From positions 372,001 to 436,000 of the forward strand of contig LUZT01000005.1 of assembly GCA_001602925.1 (NCBI GenBank): a stretch of DNA of 64,000 nt. Reading direction: 5' to 3'. Shown piece by piece: positions 9,290 through 19,031 of this stretch; the first letter of the stretch is position 1, and every line of letters starts with the position of its first letter. Both the position numbers and the translations under genes were made by a program. This DNA comes from Chlorobiales bacterium Clorobi_01 (GTDB taxonomy: Bacteria > Bacteroidota > Chlorobiia > Chlorobiales > Chlorobiaceae). Under the pieces are notes generated by a model that was not told the origin of the DNA, did not search any database, and saw only the letters and a list, made by a program, of their open reading frames with translations.

Positions 9290-10723
9290 ATGAGCTTGAT
9301 GATCAGCGTCTCCGGCATCCGCGGCGTCGTCGGCAAGAGCCTCACCCCGGAAAACCTCACGGCCTTCACCATGGCCTTCGCCACCTGGGTCAGGCGGCGA
9401 AAAGAGTCCCGGAACCCCGGCTCACAGTCCAAACCGAAAATCGTCATCGGCAGGGACAGCCGTCCGACCGGCGGCGTCATCACCGGGCTGGTTTCCAACG
9501 CGCTCTCGCTCTGCGGCTGCGACGTGATCGACGTCGGCATGACCACCACCCCAACCGTCGAGATCGCCACCGCCGGTGAAGAGGCCGACGGCGGCCTGAT
9601 CGTCACCGCTTCGCACAACCCGGTCGAGTGGAACGCTTTGAAGATGCTTGACGAAAAGGGCGAATTCCTCACTGCGTCCGACGTCGGGGAGCTGTTCGAG
9701 ATCGCCGAGAAAAAAGCGTTCGACTTCGCCCGCTGGGATGGCATCGGCACCGTGACGGCAAACGGCTCGTGGGACGCCGCACATATCGACAAAATTCTGC
9801 GCCTCTCCTGCCTCGACCTCGACCTCGTCAAAAGCATGAACTTCCGGGTGCTGATCGACGCCGTCGAGGGGGCCGGTTCGTACATCGTACCTGAGCTGTG
9901 CCGCAAGCTGGGCATCAGCGAAATCAAGACCCTCGCCTGCGAAGGCACCGGCATCTTTCCGCGCAACCCCGAGCCGGTCGAGCAGAACCTGCGCCAGACG
10001 ATGGCGATTCTTGCCAGCGAGAGCTGCGACCTCGGCATCATCGTCGATCCCGACGTTGACCGGCTCGCGCTGGTGTGCGAGGACGGGACGCTCTTTGGCG
10101 AAGAATATACCCTCGTCGCCTGCGCCGATTTCTACCTGAAGCACCACAAAGGCCCGGTGGTCAACAACCTGTCGAGCAGCCGCGCGCTCTTCGACATCGC
10201 CCGCAAGCACGAGGTCGAGTGCTTCAGCGCGAAAGTCGGCGAGGCCAACGTGACCGAGGTGATGAAAGAGAAAGGGGCGGTGATCGGCGGCGAGGGCAAC
10301 GGTGGCGTCATTTTGCCGGAGCTGCACTACGGACGCGACGCGCTCGCCGGCATCGCACTCTTCCTCCAGGCCTTCGCCGGGTGGAAATCCGCCACCGGCG
10401 GCACACTCTCGGAGTTCCGGAAAACCTTCCCCGACTACTTCATGTCGAAAAAGAAGGTCGAGCTTGCGACGCTGGCCAAAGAGGCGCTCGACAGGATCTT
10501 CGACACAGTGGCGGCAAACCATCCCGAGGCGAAGTGCAACCGGCTCGACGGTCTCAAGCTCGACTTTCCGGAAGGATGGGCGCATCTCCGCCCCTCGAAC
10601 ACCGAGCCGATCGTCAGGATTTACACTGAAGCCTCGACGCAGGCAGAAGCCGACACCCTTGCCGCGCGCTTCATCGATGAGATCGCAACCGCCGCCGCGT
10701 CGGCCAACACGAACGAGGACTGA
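9290..10723 (+). CDS. glmM: Phosphoglucosamine/phosphomannomutase family enzyme (archaeal-like GlmM)
   Basis: This 477-residue alpha-D-phosphohexomutase has phosphoserine loop [13 protein letters not shown] with Ser near 108, metal loop DPDVDRLAL near 252 and phosphate-binding loop [12 protein letters not shown] at the C-terminus. The sugar-specificity loop reads [18 protein letters not shown], not the bacterial GlmM GEQSGH type. This resembles the archaeal GlmM/ManB branch, so the substrate (GlcN-6-P or mannose-6-P) cannot be fixed from sequence alone. Start chosen at 9290 ([17 protein letters not shown]); an ATG three codons later is also possible. An ABC exporter gene follows after 5 bases. 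Confidence 0.85.
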   Translation: MSLMISVSGIRGVVGKSLTPENLTAFTMAFATWVRRRKESRNPGSQSKPKIVIGRDSRPTGGVITGLVSNALSLCGCDVIDVGMTTTPTVEIATAGEEADGGLIVTASHNPVEWNALKMLDEKGEFLTASDVGELFEIAEKKAFDFARWDGIGTVTANGSWDAAHIDKILRLSCLDLDLVKSMNFRVLIDAVEGAGSYIVPELCRKLGISEIKTLACEGTGIFPRNPEPVEQNLRQTMAILASESCDLGIIVDPDVDRLALVCEDGTLFGEEYTLVACADFYLKHHKGPVVNNLSSSRALFDIARKHEVECFSAKVGEANVTEVMKEKGAVIGGEGNGGVILPELHYGRDALAGIALFLQAFAGWKSATGGTLSEFRKTFPDYFMSKKKVELATLAKEALDRIFDTVAANHPEAKCNRLDGLKLDFPEGWAHLRPSNTEPIVRIYTEASTQAEADTLAARFIDEIATAAASANTNED

Positions 10724-10728
10724 CCGGC

Positions 10729-12558
10729 ATGAGAATGGGAGCAGGCGCGGCATCGGGATTCCGCACGCAGCAGGACGAAACCCTCGGCAATCGAAAAAAG
10801 GGTTCCGTTGACCGCTACATCATCAAGCGGCTTCTCGGTTACATCAAGCCCTTCAAGGGGCTGGTCACGGGCGCGGTGGCACTGACCGCTGCCGGTGCAA
10901 TCCTGACGCCGCTCCGTCCCTGGCTGACCCGCATCGCTATTGACGACCACATCGCCAAAGGGGATCATAAGGGACTCGCCGTCGTCAGCCTCATCATGCT
11001 TCTCGTGATCGTGCTCGATGGCGTCAAGCAGTACGCCGCCACCTGGCTGACGCAGCTTATCGGCCAGAAAGCGGTGTACGCCATCCGCCTCGACATCTTC
11101 CGCCACTTGCAGCGCCTGCCGATCCGCTACTTCGACCGAAACCCGGTGGGCCGCATCATCACCCGCACCACCAACGACGTCGAGGCGCTCAACGAAATGT
11201 TGTCAAGCGGGCTCATCACCATCATCGGCGACATTCTGCAACTGCTCTTCATCGTCGTCATGATGTTCCTTACCGACTGGCGGCTGACACTTGTCGTGCT
11301 GAGCATCCTGCCGATCATGATCTACTCGACCATTTTTTTCAAGGACAAGGTGCGCCAGGCGTTCCTCGATGTCCGGACACATCTGGCCCGTCTGAACTCC
11401 TTTTTCCAGGAGCACATCACCGGCATGAAGGTGGTGCAGCTTTTCGCACGGGAGGAGGCCGAGTTCCAGAAACACTCCGCAATCAACGCTGACCACCGCG
11501 ACGCCAACATCAAAACGGTCTTCTACTTTTCGATCTACTTCCCGCTGATCGAGTTCCTCAGCTCGGCAGCGGCGGGACTGGTGCTCTGGTTCAGCGCGAC
11601 ACGGATATTGCAGGCCGATCTGTCGGTCGGCGTGGTGGTGTCGTTCGTGCAGTTCATCTGGCTTTTCTTCCGCCCGTTGCAGCACCTCTCCGACCGGTTC
11701 AACATCATGCAGACCGCCATCACCAGCTCCGACCGTATCTTCCGGCTGCTCGAAGAGCCGCTCGATCCCGAACCGGCGGAGAGCGCCCACTCACTCGATT
11801 CGTTCCGGGACAGGATCCGTTTCGACAAGGTGTGGTTCGCCTACGACGAGGGCAACTGGGTGCTGCGCGATATTTCGCTCGATATCCGGGCGGGCGAGAC
11901 CGTAGCCATCGTCGGCGCAACCGGCAGCGGCAAGACCACGCTCATCAACATTCTGTCGCGATTCTATCCCTACTCGAAGGGTTCGGTGACCATCGACGGC
12001 ATCGAGCTGAGTGACATTCCCGGCCACGATCTGCGCAAGCTCGTGGGAGTGGTGATGCAGGATGTGGTGCTCTTCGCCGGTTCGATCCGTGAGAATCTCT
12101 CATTCGGCGATCCATCGATTTCGGACGAAACGATTCACGAGGCGGCGCGCATCGTAGGCGCTGACCGTTTCATCGAAAAGCTGCCGGGCGGCTACGACTA
12201 CCGCATCCGCGAGAACGGCTCCGGCCTCTCGGCGGGCCAGAAGCAGCTCCTCGCCTTCGTGCGGGCGCTGCTCTACAACCCGGACATTCTCGTGCTCGAC
12301 GAAGCCACCAGCTCGGTCGACACCGAAACCGAGTCGCTCATCGAACAGGCAACCGACCGGCTGATGAAGCACCGAACCTCGATCATCATCGCCCACCGCC
12401 TGTCGACGATCCAGCACGCCGACAAAATCGTGGTGCTGCACAAAGGCACCATCCGCGAAACCGGTACCCACCAGGAGCTGCTCGCCCAGCGAGGGCTGTA
12501 CTACAAACTGTACCTCTTGCAACACCCGGAGCGCGGGCGGCTCGAAGGCGCGGCGTAA
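10729..12558 (+). CDS. ABC exporter, MsbA/MDR-like fused permease-ATPase
   Basis: This 609-residue half-transporter has a six-helix membrane domain (about 30-330) followed by an ATPase domain. Walker A is GATGSGKTTL near 396, the signature is LSAGQKQLLAFVRAL, and Walker B is ILVLDEATSSVD with the H-loop IIAHRLSTI. LSAGQ replaces the common LSGGQ, a known variation in this subfamily. Type I exporters of this kind flip lipids or export drugs, and the substrate here is unknown. It starts 5 bases after the mutase gene, so the two are probably co-transcribed. Confidence 0.9.
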   Translation: MRMGAGAASGFRTQQDETLGNRKKGSVDRYIIKRLLGYIKPFKGLVTGAVALTAAGAILTPLRPWLTRIAIDDHIAKGDHKGLAVVSLIMLLVIVLDGVKQYAATWLTQLIGQKAVYAIRLDIFRHLQRLPIRYFDRNPVGRIITRTTNDVEALNEMLSSGLITIIGDILQLLFIVVMMFLTDWRLTLVVLSILPIMIYSTIFFKDKVRQAFLDVRTHLARLNSFFQEHITGMKVVQLFAREEAEFQKHSAINADHRDANIKTVFYFSIYFPLIEFLSSAAAGLVLWFSATRILQADLSVGVVVSFVQFIWLFFRPLQHLSDRFNIMQTAITSSDRIFRLLEEPLDPEPAESAHSLDSFRDRIRFDKVWFAYDEGNWVLRDISLDIRAGETVAIVGATGSGKTTLINILSRFYPYSKGSVTIDGIELSDIPGHDLRKLVGVVMQDVVLFAGSIRENLSFGDPSISDETIHEAARIVGADRFIEKLPGGYDYRIRENGSGLSAGQKQLLAFVRALLYNPDILVLDEATSSVDTETESLIEQATDRLMKHRTSIIIAHRLSTIQHADKIVVLHKGTIRETGTHQELLAQRGLYYKLYLLQHPERGRLEGAA

Positions 12559-12668
12559 GGCAAAGGACTATTGGGACAGCAAGGACGAAAAAGAAAAACC
12601 GACTTTCTCTTCTCTTCCTCCCAAAAGTCCCACAGGCCCCACTCGTCCCACAGCACCCAACCCCCACG

Positions 12669-13937
12669 CTACACGTTGCTCTCCCGCAGCACCTTCACCG
12701 GCTCCAGCCTTGCTGCCCGGAGCGAAGGAATCGCTGCCGCAATCGTGCTGATGATGACCGTCACGACGATGACGAAGAAAAAGTACCAGGGATTCCACGA
12801 CATGCTGAAGCCGCTTTTGGTGAGCGGCCCCTGCGAGCTTTCGATGTGCAGGCTGGCGAGAAAGCCGATGGAGCCGGTCGCCATGATGCCGCCGGTCAGC
12901 GCGCCGACGAGGCCGACGAGAAAGCCCTCGAAGACGAACAGCCCCACCATCTGCGCCGACGAGAAGCCGAACGACTTCATGACGGCAATGTCGCGGCTCT
13001 TCTCGAACACGGTCGTCACGAGGATGTTGGCCACGCCGAATCCCGACACCACGCCAACGAACCCCACGAGCGACAGGACGATGGAACCGATCCGCTTGAA
13101 GAGCACCAGCACGCTGGCATTCTCCTCCTGCCAGGTCAGGCACCGGTAGCCGGTCATCCGCTCCAGATCCCGAGCCAGCGGCGCATCATTGAGGGGATCA
13201 GCGACCTTCAGGGCTATGCCGGTAACCTTGTTGGGTGGCATTCCCTCGACAATCTGGCCGAGCTTGAGCGACGAAAGGATCGTGTTATCGGCCGCGTTAA
13301 TGCCGGTAAAGAATATTCCGGTGACCTTGCCCTGTCGACTGCGTCCGTCGGGCGTAATGATGGTGACCTGGTCGTTCAGCTCCACGCCGAGATCTGTGGC
13401 CACGGAACTGCCGACCAGCAGCGCGTCGGGGGTTTTTCTGAAAAGCACCAGATCGCCGGAGGTAAGGCTGCGCCCGATGTGGCTGATACGATCTTCGCGA
13501 TCAATATCCACTCCCTTGAGCACCACCGGCTGGGTGCGGTTCCCCTTGACTGCAATGATCTGCGACTCGACGAACGGCGACGCGGCGATGACTTTTCCGG
13601 AGAACGCCTGAGATGAAACAATATCGAGGATTCTCCCGTAATTGCGCACCTCCTCGGGTTCATCCCTGCCGATATTGTCGGTCACGAAAGCCTTTCTCGA
13701 AACGGCTAGCGAATCAAAGAGGTTGGTCGGCACCGGATCGATCTTCTCGCCTTTGATCCGGATATGCGGCGCCGCGTCGATAATGGTTTCAGTGAACGAA
13801 TCGAGCAGCCCTCTCGTCAGCGAAATGGTGGTGATGAGCACCATCGTACTGACAGAGACAGCAAGCATAGTGGTCAGCGTCTGGCGCTTGCGCCCGAGAA
13901 TGTGCCTGATGGCTATATCGAACAGGGTTCTGAACAT
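12669..13937 (-). CDS. ABC transporter permease, LolC/LolE-MacB (FtsX-like) family
   Basis: This protein of about 422 residues has one N-terminal membrane helix (TLTTMLAVSVSTMVLITT), a large periplasmic domain, and three C-terminal helices containing the FtsX-type sequence GVANILVTTVFEKSRDIAVM. This is the layout of LolC/LolE/MacB mechanotransmission permeases, which work with a separate ATPase on lipoproteins or small substrates. No LolD-like ATPase lies nearby. The start is set at ATG 13935-13937 (MFRTLFDIAI); an upstream TTG would add six residues. It is convergent with the MsbA-like gene and divergent from fni. Confidence 0.85.
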   Translation of the reverse strand: MFRTLFDIAIRHILGRKRQTLTTMLAVSVSTMVLITTISLTRGLLDSFTETIIDAAPHIRIKGEKIDPVPTNLFDSLAVSRKAFVTDNIGRDEPEEVRNYGRILDIVSSQAFSGKVIAASPFVESQIIAVKGNRTQPVVLKGVDIDREDRISHIGRSLTSGDLVLFRKTPDALLVGSSVATDLGVELNDQVTIITPDGRSRQGKVTGIFFTGINAADNTILSSLKLGQIVEGMPPNKVTGIALKVADPLNDAPLARDLERMTGYRCLTWQEENASVLVLFKRIGSIVLSLVGFVGVVSGFGVANILVTTVFEKSRDIAVMKSFGFSSAQMVGLFVFEGFLVGLVGALTGGIMATGSIGFLASLHIESSQGPLTKSGFSMSWNPWYFFFVIVVTVIISTIAAAIPSLRAARLEPVKVLRESNV

Positions 13938-14044
13938 AAGGCGCAAACCGGACAAGCCCGAAAAAAGTTATGGGATATTTGCCATAAGTTATACTTTACA
14001 GAGCACCTCTGAAAATTGTTCAACCCGGGAGCCGCTATCCGTCA

Positions 14045-15118
14045 ATGCAAGAAGCCAGCGCAGCCATAACCGCCGAACGCAAGCACAGCCACGTCGATAT
14101 CTGCCTTAACCGGCCGGTCTGTTTCGACGGGCAGGATACCGGTCTTGATTCCTGGAGATTTGAGCACAACGCCACGCCCGAAGTCGATTTTGCGCAGATC
14201 GACCTTTCGGCGGAGTTTCTCGGCCATGCTATCGGTTTGCCGCTGATGATCTCTTCGATGACCGGAGGTTACGGTAATGCACTCGCCCTGAACCGTGCTC
14301 TTGGCGAAGCCGCCGAGCGCTTCCGCATCCCGCTCGGTGTGGGCAGCATGCGCCAGGCGCTCGAAGGTTCATCGCATCGCGAAAGTTTCTCGGTCGTGCG
14401 TTCGTCGGCTCCCTCGGTGCCGATCTTCGCCAACATCGGCGCGCCCGAAGTAGCCGCCGGACTGAGCCGTGATCAGCTCTCGACATTGATCGATCTGATC
14501 GAGGCCGACGGGCTCATCGTGCATCTCAATCCGGCGCAGGAGCTGTTCCAGCCGGAGGGCGGCACCGACTTCAGCGGATTTCTCGACCGGCTGCACGACA
14601 TCACCGCCACCATCGGCGTGCCGGTGATCGCCAAGGAGGTGGGCTGCGGCATCTCGGCGACCGTCGCCCGGAAACTCGCCGACGCGGGCGTCAGGGCCAT
14701 CGACGTGGCCGGAGCGGGTGGCATCAGCTGGCAGAAGGTCGAAGAGTGCCGCTACCTCGACCGCTTCGGCCACGAGGAGCGCTTCAGCCCATCGGCGCTC
14801 GATGAATTTCTGAACTGGGGCATCCCGACCGCCGAGTGCCTGACCAGCATCCAGACGCTGAAACGGCAAAACCCGGAGTACGGCGCACTCAGCGTCATCT
14901 CGTCGGGCGGCATCCGCAACGGACTCGACATCGCCAAATCGATCGCACTCGGCGCGGACATCGCGGCCTCCGCGCAGCACCTGCTCAAGGCCCTGCACTC
15001 GGTGACGCTTGAAAAGACGATCCGGACATGGGCAAACGATCTCCGCGCGGCCATGTTCCTGACCGGATCGGCCACCATCGAACAGCTTAAACACGCACGA
15101 ATCTACCGTAAACCCTGA
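14045..15118 (+). CDS. fni: Type 2 isopentenyl-diphosphate delta-isomerase (FMN-dependent)
   Basis: This 357-residue TIM-barrel flavoenzyme interconverts IPP and DMAPP. Family landmarks are RKHSHVDIC near the N-terminus, [47 protein letters not shown] and [20 protein letters not shown]. It is 11 bases upstream of a prenyl diphosphate synthase, so DMAPP supply and chain elongation are paired. These feed quinone, carotenoid and bacteriochlorophyll tails in green sulfur bacteria (inference from the likely host). Confidence 0.95.
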   Translation: MQEASAAITAERKHSHVDICLNRPVCFDGQDTGLDSWRFEHNATPEVDFAQIDLSAEFLGHAIGLPLMISSMTGGYGNALALNRALGEAAERFRIPLGVGSMRQALEGSSHRESFSVVRSSAPSVPIFANIGAPEVAAGLSRDQLSTLIDLIEADGLIVHLNPAQELFQPEGGTDFSGFLDRLHDITATIGVPVIAKEVGCGISATVARKLADAGVRAIDVAGAGGISWQKVEECRYLDRFGHEERFSPSALDEFLNWGIPTAECLTSIQTLKRQNPEYGALSVISSGGIRNGLDIAKSIALGADIAASAQHLLKALHSVTLEKTIRTWANDLRAAMFLTGSATIEQLKHARIYRKP

Positions 15119-15129
15119 CGACAGCAGTC

Positions 15130-16128
15130 ATGTCCTCACCGATTACCCAAGCACAGGTTGAAAGCAAGTACCAGCAATACCATGCAAAGATCAACGAAGC
15201 GCTTGCCGCCTGCTTTCCGAAAGAGAAGCCGGCAACCCTTTACGGCCCTGCGCGCTACATTCTCGAAGGAAAGGGCAAGCGAATCCGTCCGTTCCTGACT
15301 TTGCTCGCCGCCGAAGCGGTCAGCGGCAAGTCCGACAACGCGCTTGGCGTTGCCCTCGGCATCGAGGTGCTGCACAACTTCACGCTGATGCACGACGACA
15401 TCATGGACCAGGCCGATCTGCGCCATGGCCGTCCCACCGTGCACAAGCAGTGGGATGTCAACGCGGCGATTCTTTCGGGTGACATGATGATCGCCTACGC
15501 CTACGAGCTGGCACTCAAGGCGATCAGTTCGCGCCACGCCGAAATGATCCACATCTTCAACGATGCCAACATCACGATCTGCGAAGGGCAGGCGCTCGAC
15601 ATGGAACTTGAACAGCGCAAGGATGTCACCATTGCCGACTACCTCGACATGATCTCCAAAAAGACGGGACGACTCATCTCGGCGGCGCTCGAAGCGGGCG
15701 GCGTTGCGGGCGACGGCACGCCGGAGCAGATCGCAGCGCTGGTCACCTTCGGCGAAAAGATCGGGCGCGCGTTCCAGATCCAGGATGACTACCTCGATAT
15801 CATGGCCGGAGACGGCAAGTCGGGCAAGGTGCCGGGCGGCGACGTCATCAACGGCAAAAAGACCTGGCTGCTGCTCCGTTCGCTCGAACTGGCCGAAGGC
15901 GCTGACCGCGAGCTTTTACAATCGATCTTCGACAACAACGGCACCTCGCCCGAGAACGTCCCGGCGGTCAAGGCGATCTTCGAGAAGTGCGGTGTGCTCG
16001 ACGAGACCAGGGCGAAAATCAACGAGGATACCGAAGCAGCGCTGGCAGCGCTCGACGCCCTTCCGTTCGAGGAGGGACGCGGCTATCTGAGAGGCTTTGC
16101 CAACATTCTCATGAAGCGCGATTTCTGA
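15130..16128 (+). CDS. Short-chain trans-prenyl diphosphate synthase (likely FPP/GGPP synthase)
   Basis: This 332-residue polyprenyl synthetase carries the first Asp-rich motif DDIMD at 89-93 and the second, DDYLD, from about 219. The chain-length region before the first motif reads HNFTLMH, with Phe at -5 and Thr at -4 and no two-residue insertion in the motif. This pattern is associated with archaeal-type (type III) GGPP synthases or FPP synthases, not with bacterial type II enzymes. The product is therefore C15-C20. It follows fni closely. Confidence 0.88.
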   Translation: MSSPITQAQVESKYQQYHAKINEALAACFPKEKPATLYGPARYILEGKGKRIRPFLTLLAAEAVSGKSDNALGVALGIEVLHNFTLMHDDIMDQADLRHGRPTVHKQWDVNAAILSGDMMIAYAYELALKAISSRHAEMIHIFNDANITICEGQALDMELEQRKDVTIADYLDMISKKTGRLISAALEAGGVAGDGTPEQIAALVTFGEKIGRAFQIQDDYLDIMAGDGKSGKVPGGDVINGKKTWLLLRSLELAEGADRELLQSIFDNNGTSPENVPAVKAIFEKCGVLDETRAKINEDTEAALAALDALPFEEGRGYLRGFANILMKRDF

Positions 16129-16187
16129 GCTTGTTCCGGGGGGTTGCCCCTCCCCCCGAACTCTCTTCAACTCCCCTGCCCCCAACC

Positions 16188-17330
16188 ATGACCACGACCC
16201 CTGAGCCAGGCGCAGCGCTTTTGCTGCTCATCGTTTCGCAGCTTCCCGGCATCGGCCCATCGAGAGCTCGCGCCCTGCTGAACCGTTTCGGTGCGACCCC
16301 CGCACTCCTCGAAGCGGACTATGACGCCCTGCGCCAGATTCCCGGCATCGGAGAGACCACCGCCCGCGAAACCGCCGAACGGCTCGCAAACCCGGCGTGG
16401 CGCGACAAAGCGCGCGAGGAGGGGGAAAATCAGCTCGCACGGGCAGAACGGCTGGAAGCCTCGGTCATCACGATTCTCGACCCGGCTTATCCACCACTCC
16501 TGAAAGAGATTTACGATCCGCCACTTCTGCTTTTCGCTCGCGGCAATCCCGAGGCGCTCCGCGTGCCCTCGCTCGCCGTCGTCGGCACCCGCAAGGCCAC
16601 GACATACGGCAAGCAGGCCACCGAGTTCATCTGCCGCGAAATGGTAAACAACGGTTACGCCATCCTCAGCGGCCTGGCCTACGGCATCGACATGATGGCG
16701 CACCGCGCAGCGGTGGAGAGTAATGGCGTGACGATCGCCGTGCTTGGATGCGGCATTGACCGCATCTACACCGACCCCGCCGGGCGACTCTGGCCGAGGA
16801 TACTCGAACGAGGCGCGATCGTCTCGGAAGAGTGGATCGGCATCAAGCCCGAACCGGGCAATTTTCCGCGAAGAAACCGCCTGATCGCCGGCCTGACCCA
16901 AGGCACGCTGATCGTCGAATCGGACATCAAGGGCGGCTCGATGATCACGGCGTCCTATGCCCTCGAACAGAATCGCGAAGTATTTGCTATACCGGGAAGC
17001 ATTTTTTCAGGCGCCTCACGCGGCACCAACTACCTCATCCAGCAAAACCATGCCAAGCCGGTATTTTCCGCTGAAGACATTCTCGCCGAACTCAACCCGG
17101 CGCAAAATCCTGCGCTGAAAACACATCCCGAAGCTTCCGAACCGCTCGACCTGAACATCGAGGAGTCGTGCATCGTCGAAGCGCTTCAGTCAGGCGCAAT
17201 GCATATCGACCTGATCGCCGAAAAAACAGGCCTGAAGATCGACGCCCTGCTGGTGCATCTGTTCGAGCTTGAGCTGAAACGAATCATTGAACAGGAGGCG
17301 GGGCAGATTTTCAGGAAACGTACCCCCTGA
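16188..17330 (+). CDS. dprA: DNA-processing protein DprA/Smf
   Basis: DprA loads RecA on incoming single-stranded DNA during natural transformation. The 380-residue protein has an N-terminal helix-hairpin-helix segment (SQLPGIGPSRARALLNRFG) and the Rossmann-like DprA core (VVGTRKATTYG, GLAYGIDMMAHRAA, ENP-type region FPRRNRLIAGLTQGTLIVE, GGSMITASYALEQNREV). The C-terminal winged-helix domain (HIDLIAEKTGLKIDALLVHL) is present. The start at ATG 16188-16190 gives MTTTPEPGAALLLLIVSQ; longer readings overlap the prenyl synthase gene and look artificial. Confidence 0.94.
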   Translation: MTTTPEPGAALLLLIVSQLPGIGPSRARALLNRFGATPALLEADYDALRQIPGIGETTARETAERLANPAWRDKAREEGENQLARAERLEASVITILDPAYPPLLKEIYDPPLLLFARGNPEALRVPSLAVVGTRKATTYGKQATEFICREMVNNGYAILSGLAYGIDMMAHRAAVESNGVTIAVLGCGIDRIYTDPAGRLWPRILERGAIVSEEWIGIKPEPGNFPRRNRLIAGLTQGTLIVESDIKGGSMITASYALEQNREVFAIPGSIFSGASRGTNYLIQQNHAKPVFSAEDILAELNPAQNPALKTHPEASEPLDLNIEESCIVEALQSGAMHIDLIAEKTGLKIDALLVHLFELELKRIIEQEAGQIFRKRTP

Positions 17331-17445
17331 AACGCTCAAAAACCGAACGGTAACGACAACGCAGAGAATGTTTCTCTCATCCTGTTTTTCTCGGCTGCAA
17401 TAGTATTTTAAAACCGGAAATGTTACTTTTCGGGGTATCGATTCG

Positions 17446-18030
17446 ATGACAATGACAAAGAACCGTACACGCTGTATCATGAAAAACCTAAACACACCGA
17501 TAATGTCAGATTTCAAAGGAATCAAGAAAGCGGTATCAGGATTTCTGTTCATGTCGCTCACGCTCGGCATGACCTTCTCGGCTCCACAGGCTTTTGCTGC
17601 CGATAATGCCCAGAAAATAGGCGTGGTCGATTATGGCAAGATTTTCCAGATGATGCCGGAAACCAAAGCCGCCGACCAGACCCTCCAGACGATGAAAAAC
17701 CAGAGCAGCGCAGAGCTTGCCAAACAGCAGAGCGCGCTCCAGAGCGCCATCCAGGCTTATCAGAAAGGAGGGAAACCAAACGCAGTGAAAGAGAAAGAGC
17801 TTCGCACTCAACAGGAGAGCCTGCAGAAAAGCGCTTTGGAAAAACAGAGACTGCTCGCTCAGAAGGAGCAGGCGCTTATCACTCCTATCCGTCAGAAAAT
17901 CGACGTCACCGTTGCCACTGTCGCCAAAAAAGACGGGTACAGCATGATTTTCGACAAGAGCGCCCGTGTGTACGGCGATGAGCAGTCCGATATCACCTAC
18001 AAGGTGCTCGACCAGTTGAACATCAAGTAA
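17446..18030 (+). CDS. OmpH/Skp-family periplasmic chaperone
   Basis: This Skp-like outer-membrane protein chaperone has a hydrophobic signal segment (VSGFLFMSLTLGMTFSAPQA, followed by FAAD). The mature protein begins KIGVVDYGKIFQMMPETKAA, followed by a long coiled coil (LAKQQSALQSAIQAYQKGGK) and the closing strand DGYSMIFDKS. The outermost ATG is given; ATGs at 17479 and 17503 give more normal signal-peptide lengths, and the last is the most natural. lptC follows after 18 bases. Confidence 0.88.
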   Translation: MTMTKNRTRCIMKNLNTPIMSDFKGIKKAVSGFLFMSLTLGMTFSAPQAFAADNAQKIGVVDYGKIFQMMPETKAADQTLQTMKNQSSAELAKQQSALQSAIQAYQKGGKPNAVKEKELRTQQESLQKSALEKQRLLAQKEQALITPIRQKIDVTVATVAKKDGYSMIFDKSARVYGDEQSDITYKVLDQLNIK

Positions 18031-18048
18031 CATTCGCCTGGAAGCCCT

Positions 18049-18594
18049 TTGAATTTTCGCCGGACAACTTTTTTTTCTCTGGCAATAGTGTTCAGTGCCG
18101 CTGGCTGTAGTGCTCCCAAAAAGGAGGCTCGCACGCCGGCGGCTGCTGTTTCCGCAAAAGATATGCCTTCCCAGGAGAGCTGGAATGTCACCCTGGTGGT
18201 TTCTGACAATGGCAGAACCAAAACGATTGTCAGCGCCCGCCATGCGGCTGAATACCGTCAGGGAGAGAAACAGGAAATCCGGCTCGATGGAGGAATCAAC
18301 GTACAACTGATCAACCGTGACGGCAGCGCAACCCTGATAACGGCAGGTCGAGGCATCGTGCATGACAATCAGGATATCGAAGCATTCGATAACGTCGTCA
18401 TCCGTTCAGCGGACAACACCGTCATTCGCACCGAACATATCTCCCGATCAAGCAGCAACCGTATGATACGGTCCGACAAATATGTCACCATTTCAGGCCC
18501 CTCCCGTACCATACGGGGCTATGGCTTTGAAAGCGATGACGCTATGAAACGGTACAGGATTTTCCATGCCAGCGGTGAAGCCTTATCAAAATAA
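18049..18594 (+). CDS. lptC: LptC-like LPS export lipoprotein
   Basis: This 181-residue protein has a lipoprotein signal (LAIVFSAAGC, lipidated Cys at 20) and a C-terminal region rich in alternating beta strands (ARHAAEYRQGEKQEIRLDGG, VVIRSADNTVIRTEHISRS). This resembles the LptC/LptA OstA-type jelly roll that carries LPS across the periplasm. The start is TTG at 18049 with GGAAG a few bases upstream. E. coli LptC is membrane-anchored rather than a lipoprotein; lipoprotein LptC forms are known in Bacteroidetes/Chlorobi. The neighbours skp and panD fit an envelope operon. Confidence 0.75.
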   Translation: MNFRRTTFFSLAIVFSAAGCSAPKKEARTPAAAVSAKDMPSQESWNVTLVVSDNGRTKTIVSARHAAEYRQGEKQEIRLDGGINVQLINRDGSATLITAGRGIVHDNQDIEAFDNVVIRSADNTVIRTEHISRSSSNRMIRSDKYVTISGPSRTIRGYGFESDDAMKRYRIFHASGEALSK

Positions 18595-18615
18595 CTCGAC
18601 TCTGTTTGCGCCGTT

Positions 18616-19002
18616 ATGAAATTACACATGCTCAAATCCAAGATCCACAACGCCATTGTCACCAGTGGAGACCTGGAATACGAAGGAAGCATCACCATCG
18701 ACAAAGAGCTGCTTGACATGGCCGATATGATCGCCAATGAAAAGGTGCTGGTTGTCAATAACAACAACGGTGAGCGATTCGAGACTTACATCATCGAGGG
18801 AACACGCGGGCTGCGCGAAATCCAGCTCAATGGCGCGGCGGCCCGTTGCGCGCTGCCCGGCGACGAGATCATCATCATGACCTTCGCCGAAATGGAACCG
18901 GAAGAGGCGCGCAACTGGAAACCGATGATTGTCATCGTTGACCGGATGAACAATCCGAAGCGACGCCACCGGGTAGGTTCCGAAGACGAATACCTCGGCT
19001 GA
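18616..19002 (+). CDS. panD: Aspartate 1-decarboxylase (pyruvoyl enzyme precursor)
   Basis: PanD makes beta-alanine for pantothenate and CoA. The 128-residue proenzyme self-cleaves between Gly24 and Ser25 ([10 protein letters not shown]) to create the pyruvoyl cofactor; Lys9 is present as in the E. coli enzyme. The conserved [12 protein letters not shown] and [20 protein letters not shown] segments are intact. coaBC, later in the same CoA pathway, is also in the window at 59951-61171. Confidence 0.97.
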
Positions 19003-19031
19003 AGCCATCTCAACCCCTCACAAAGAACTTT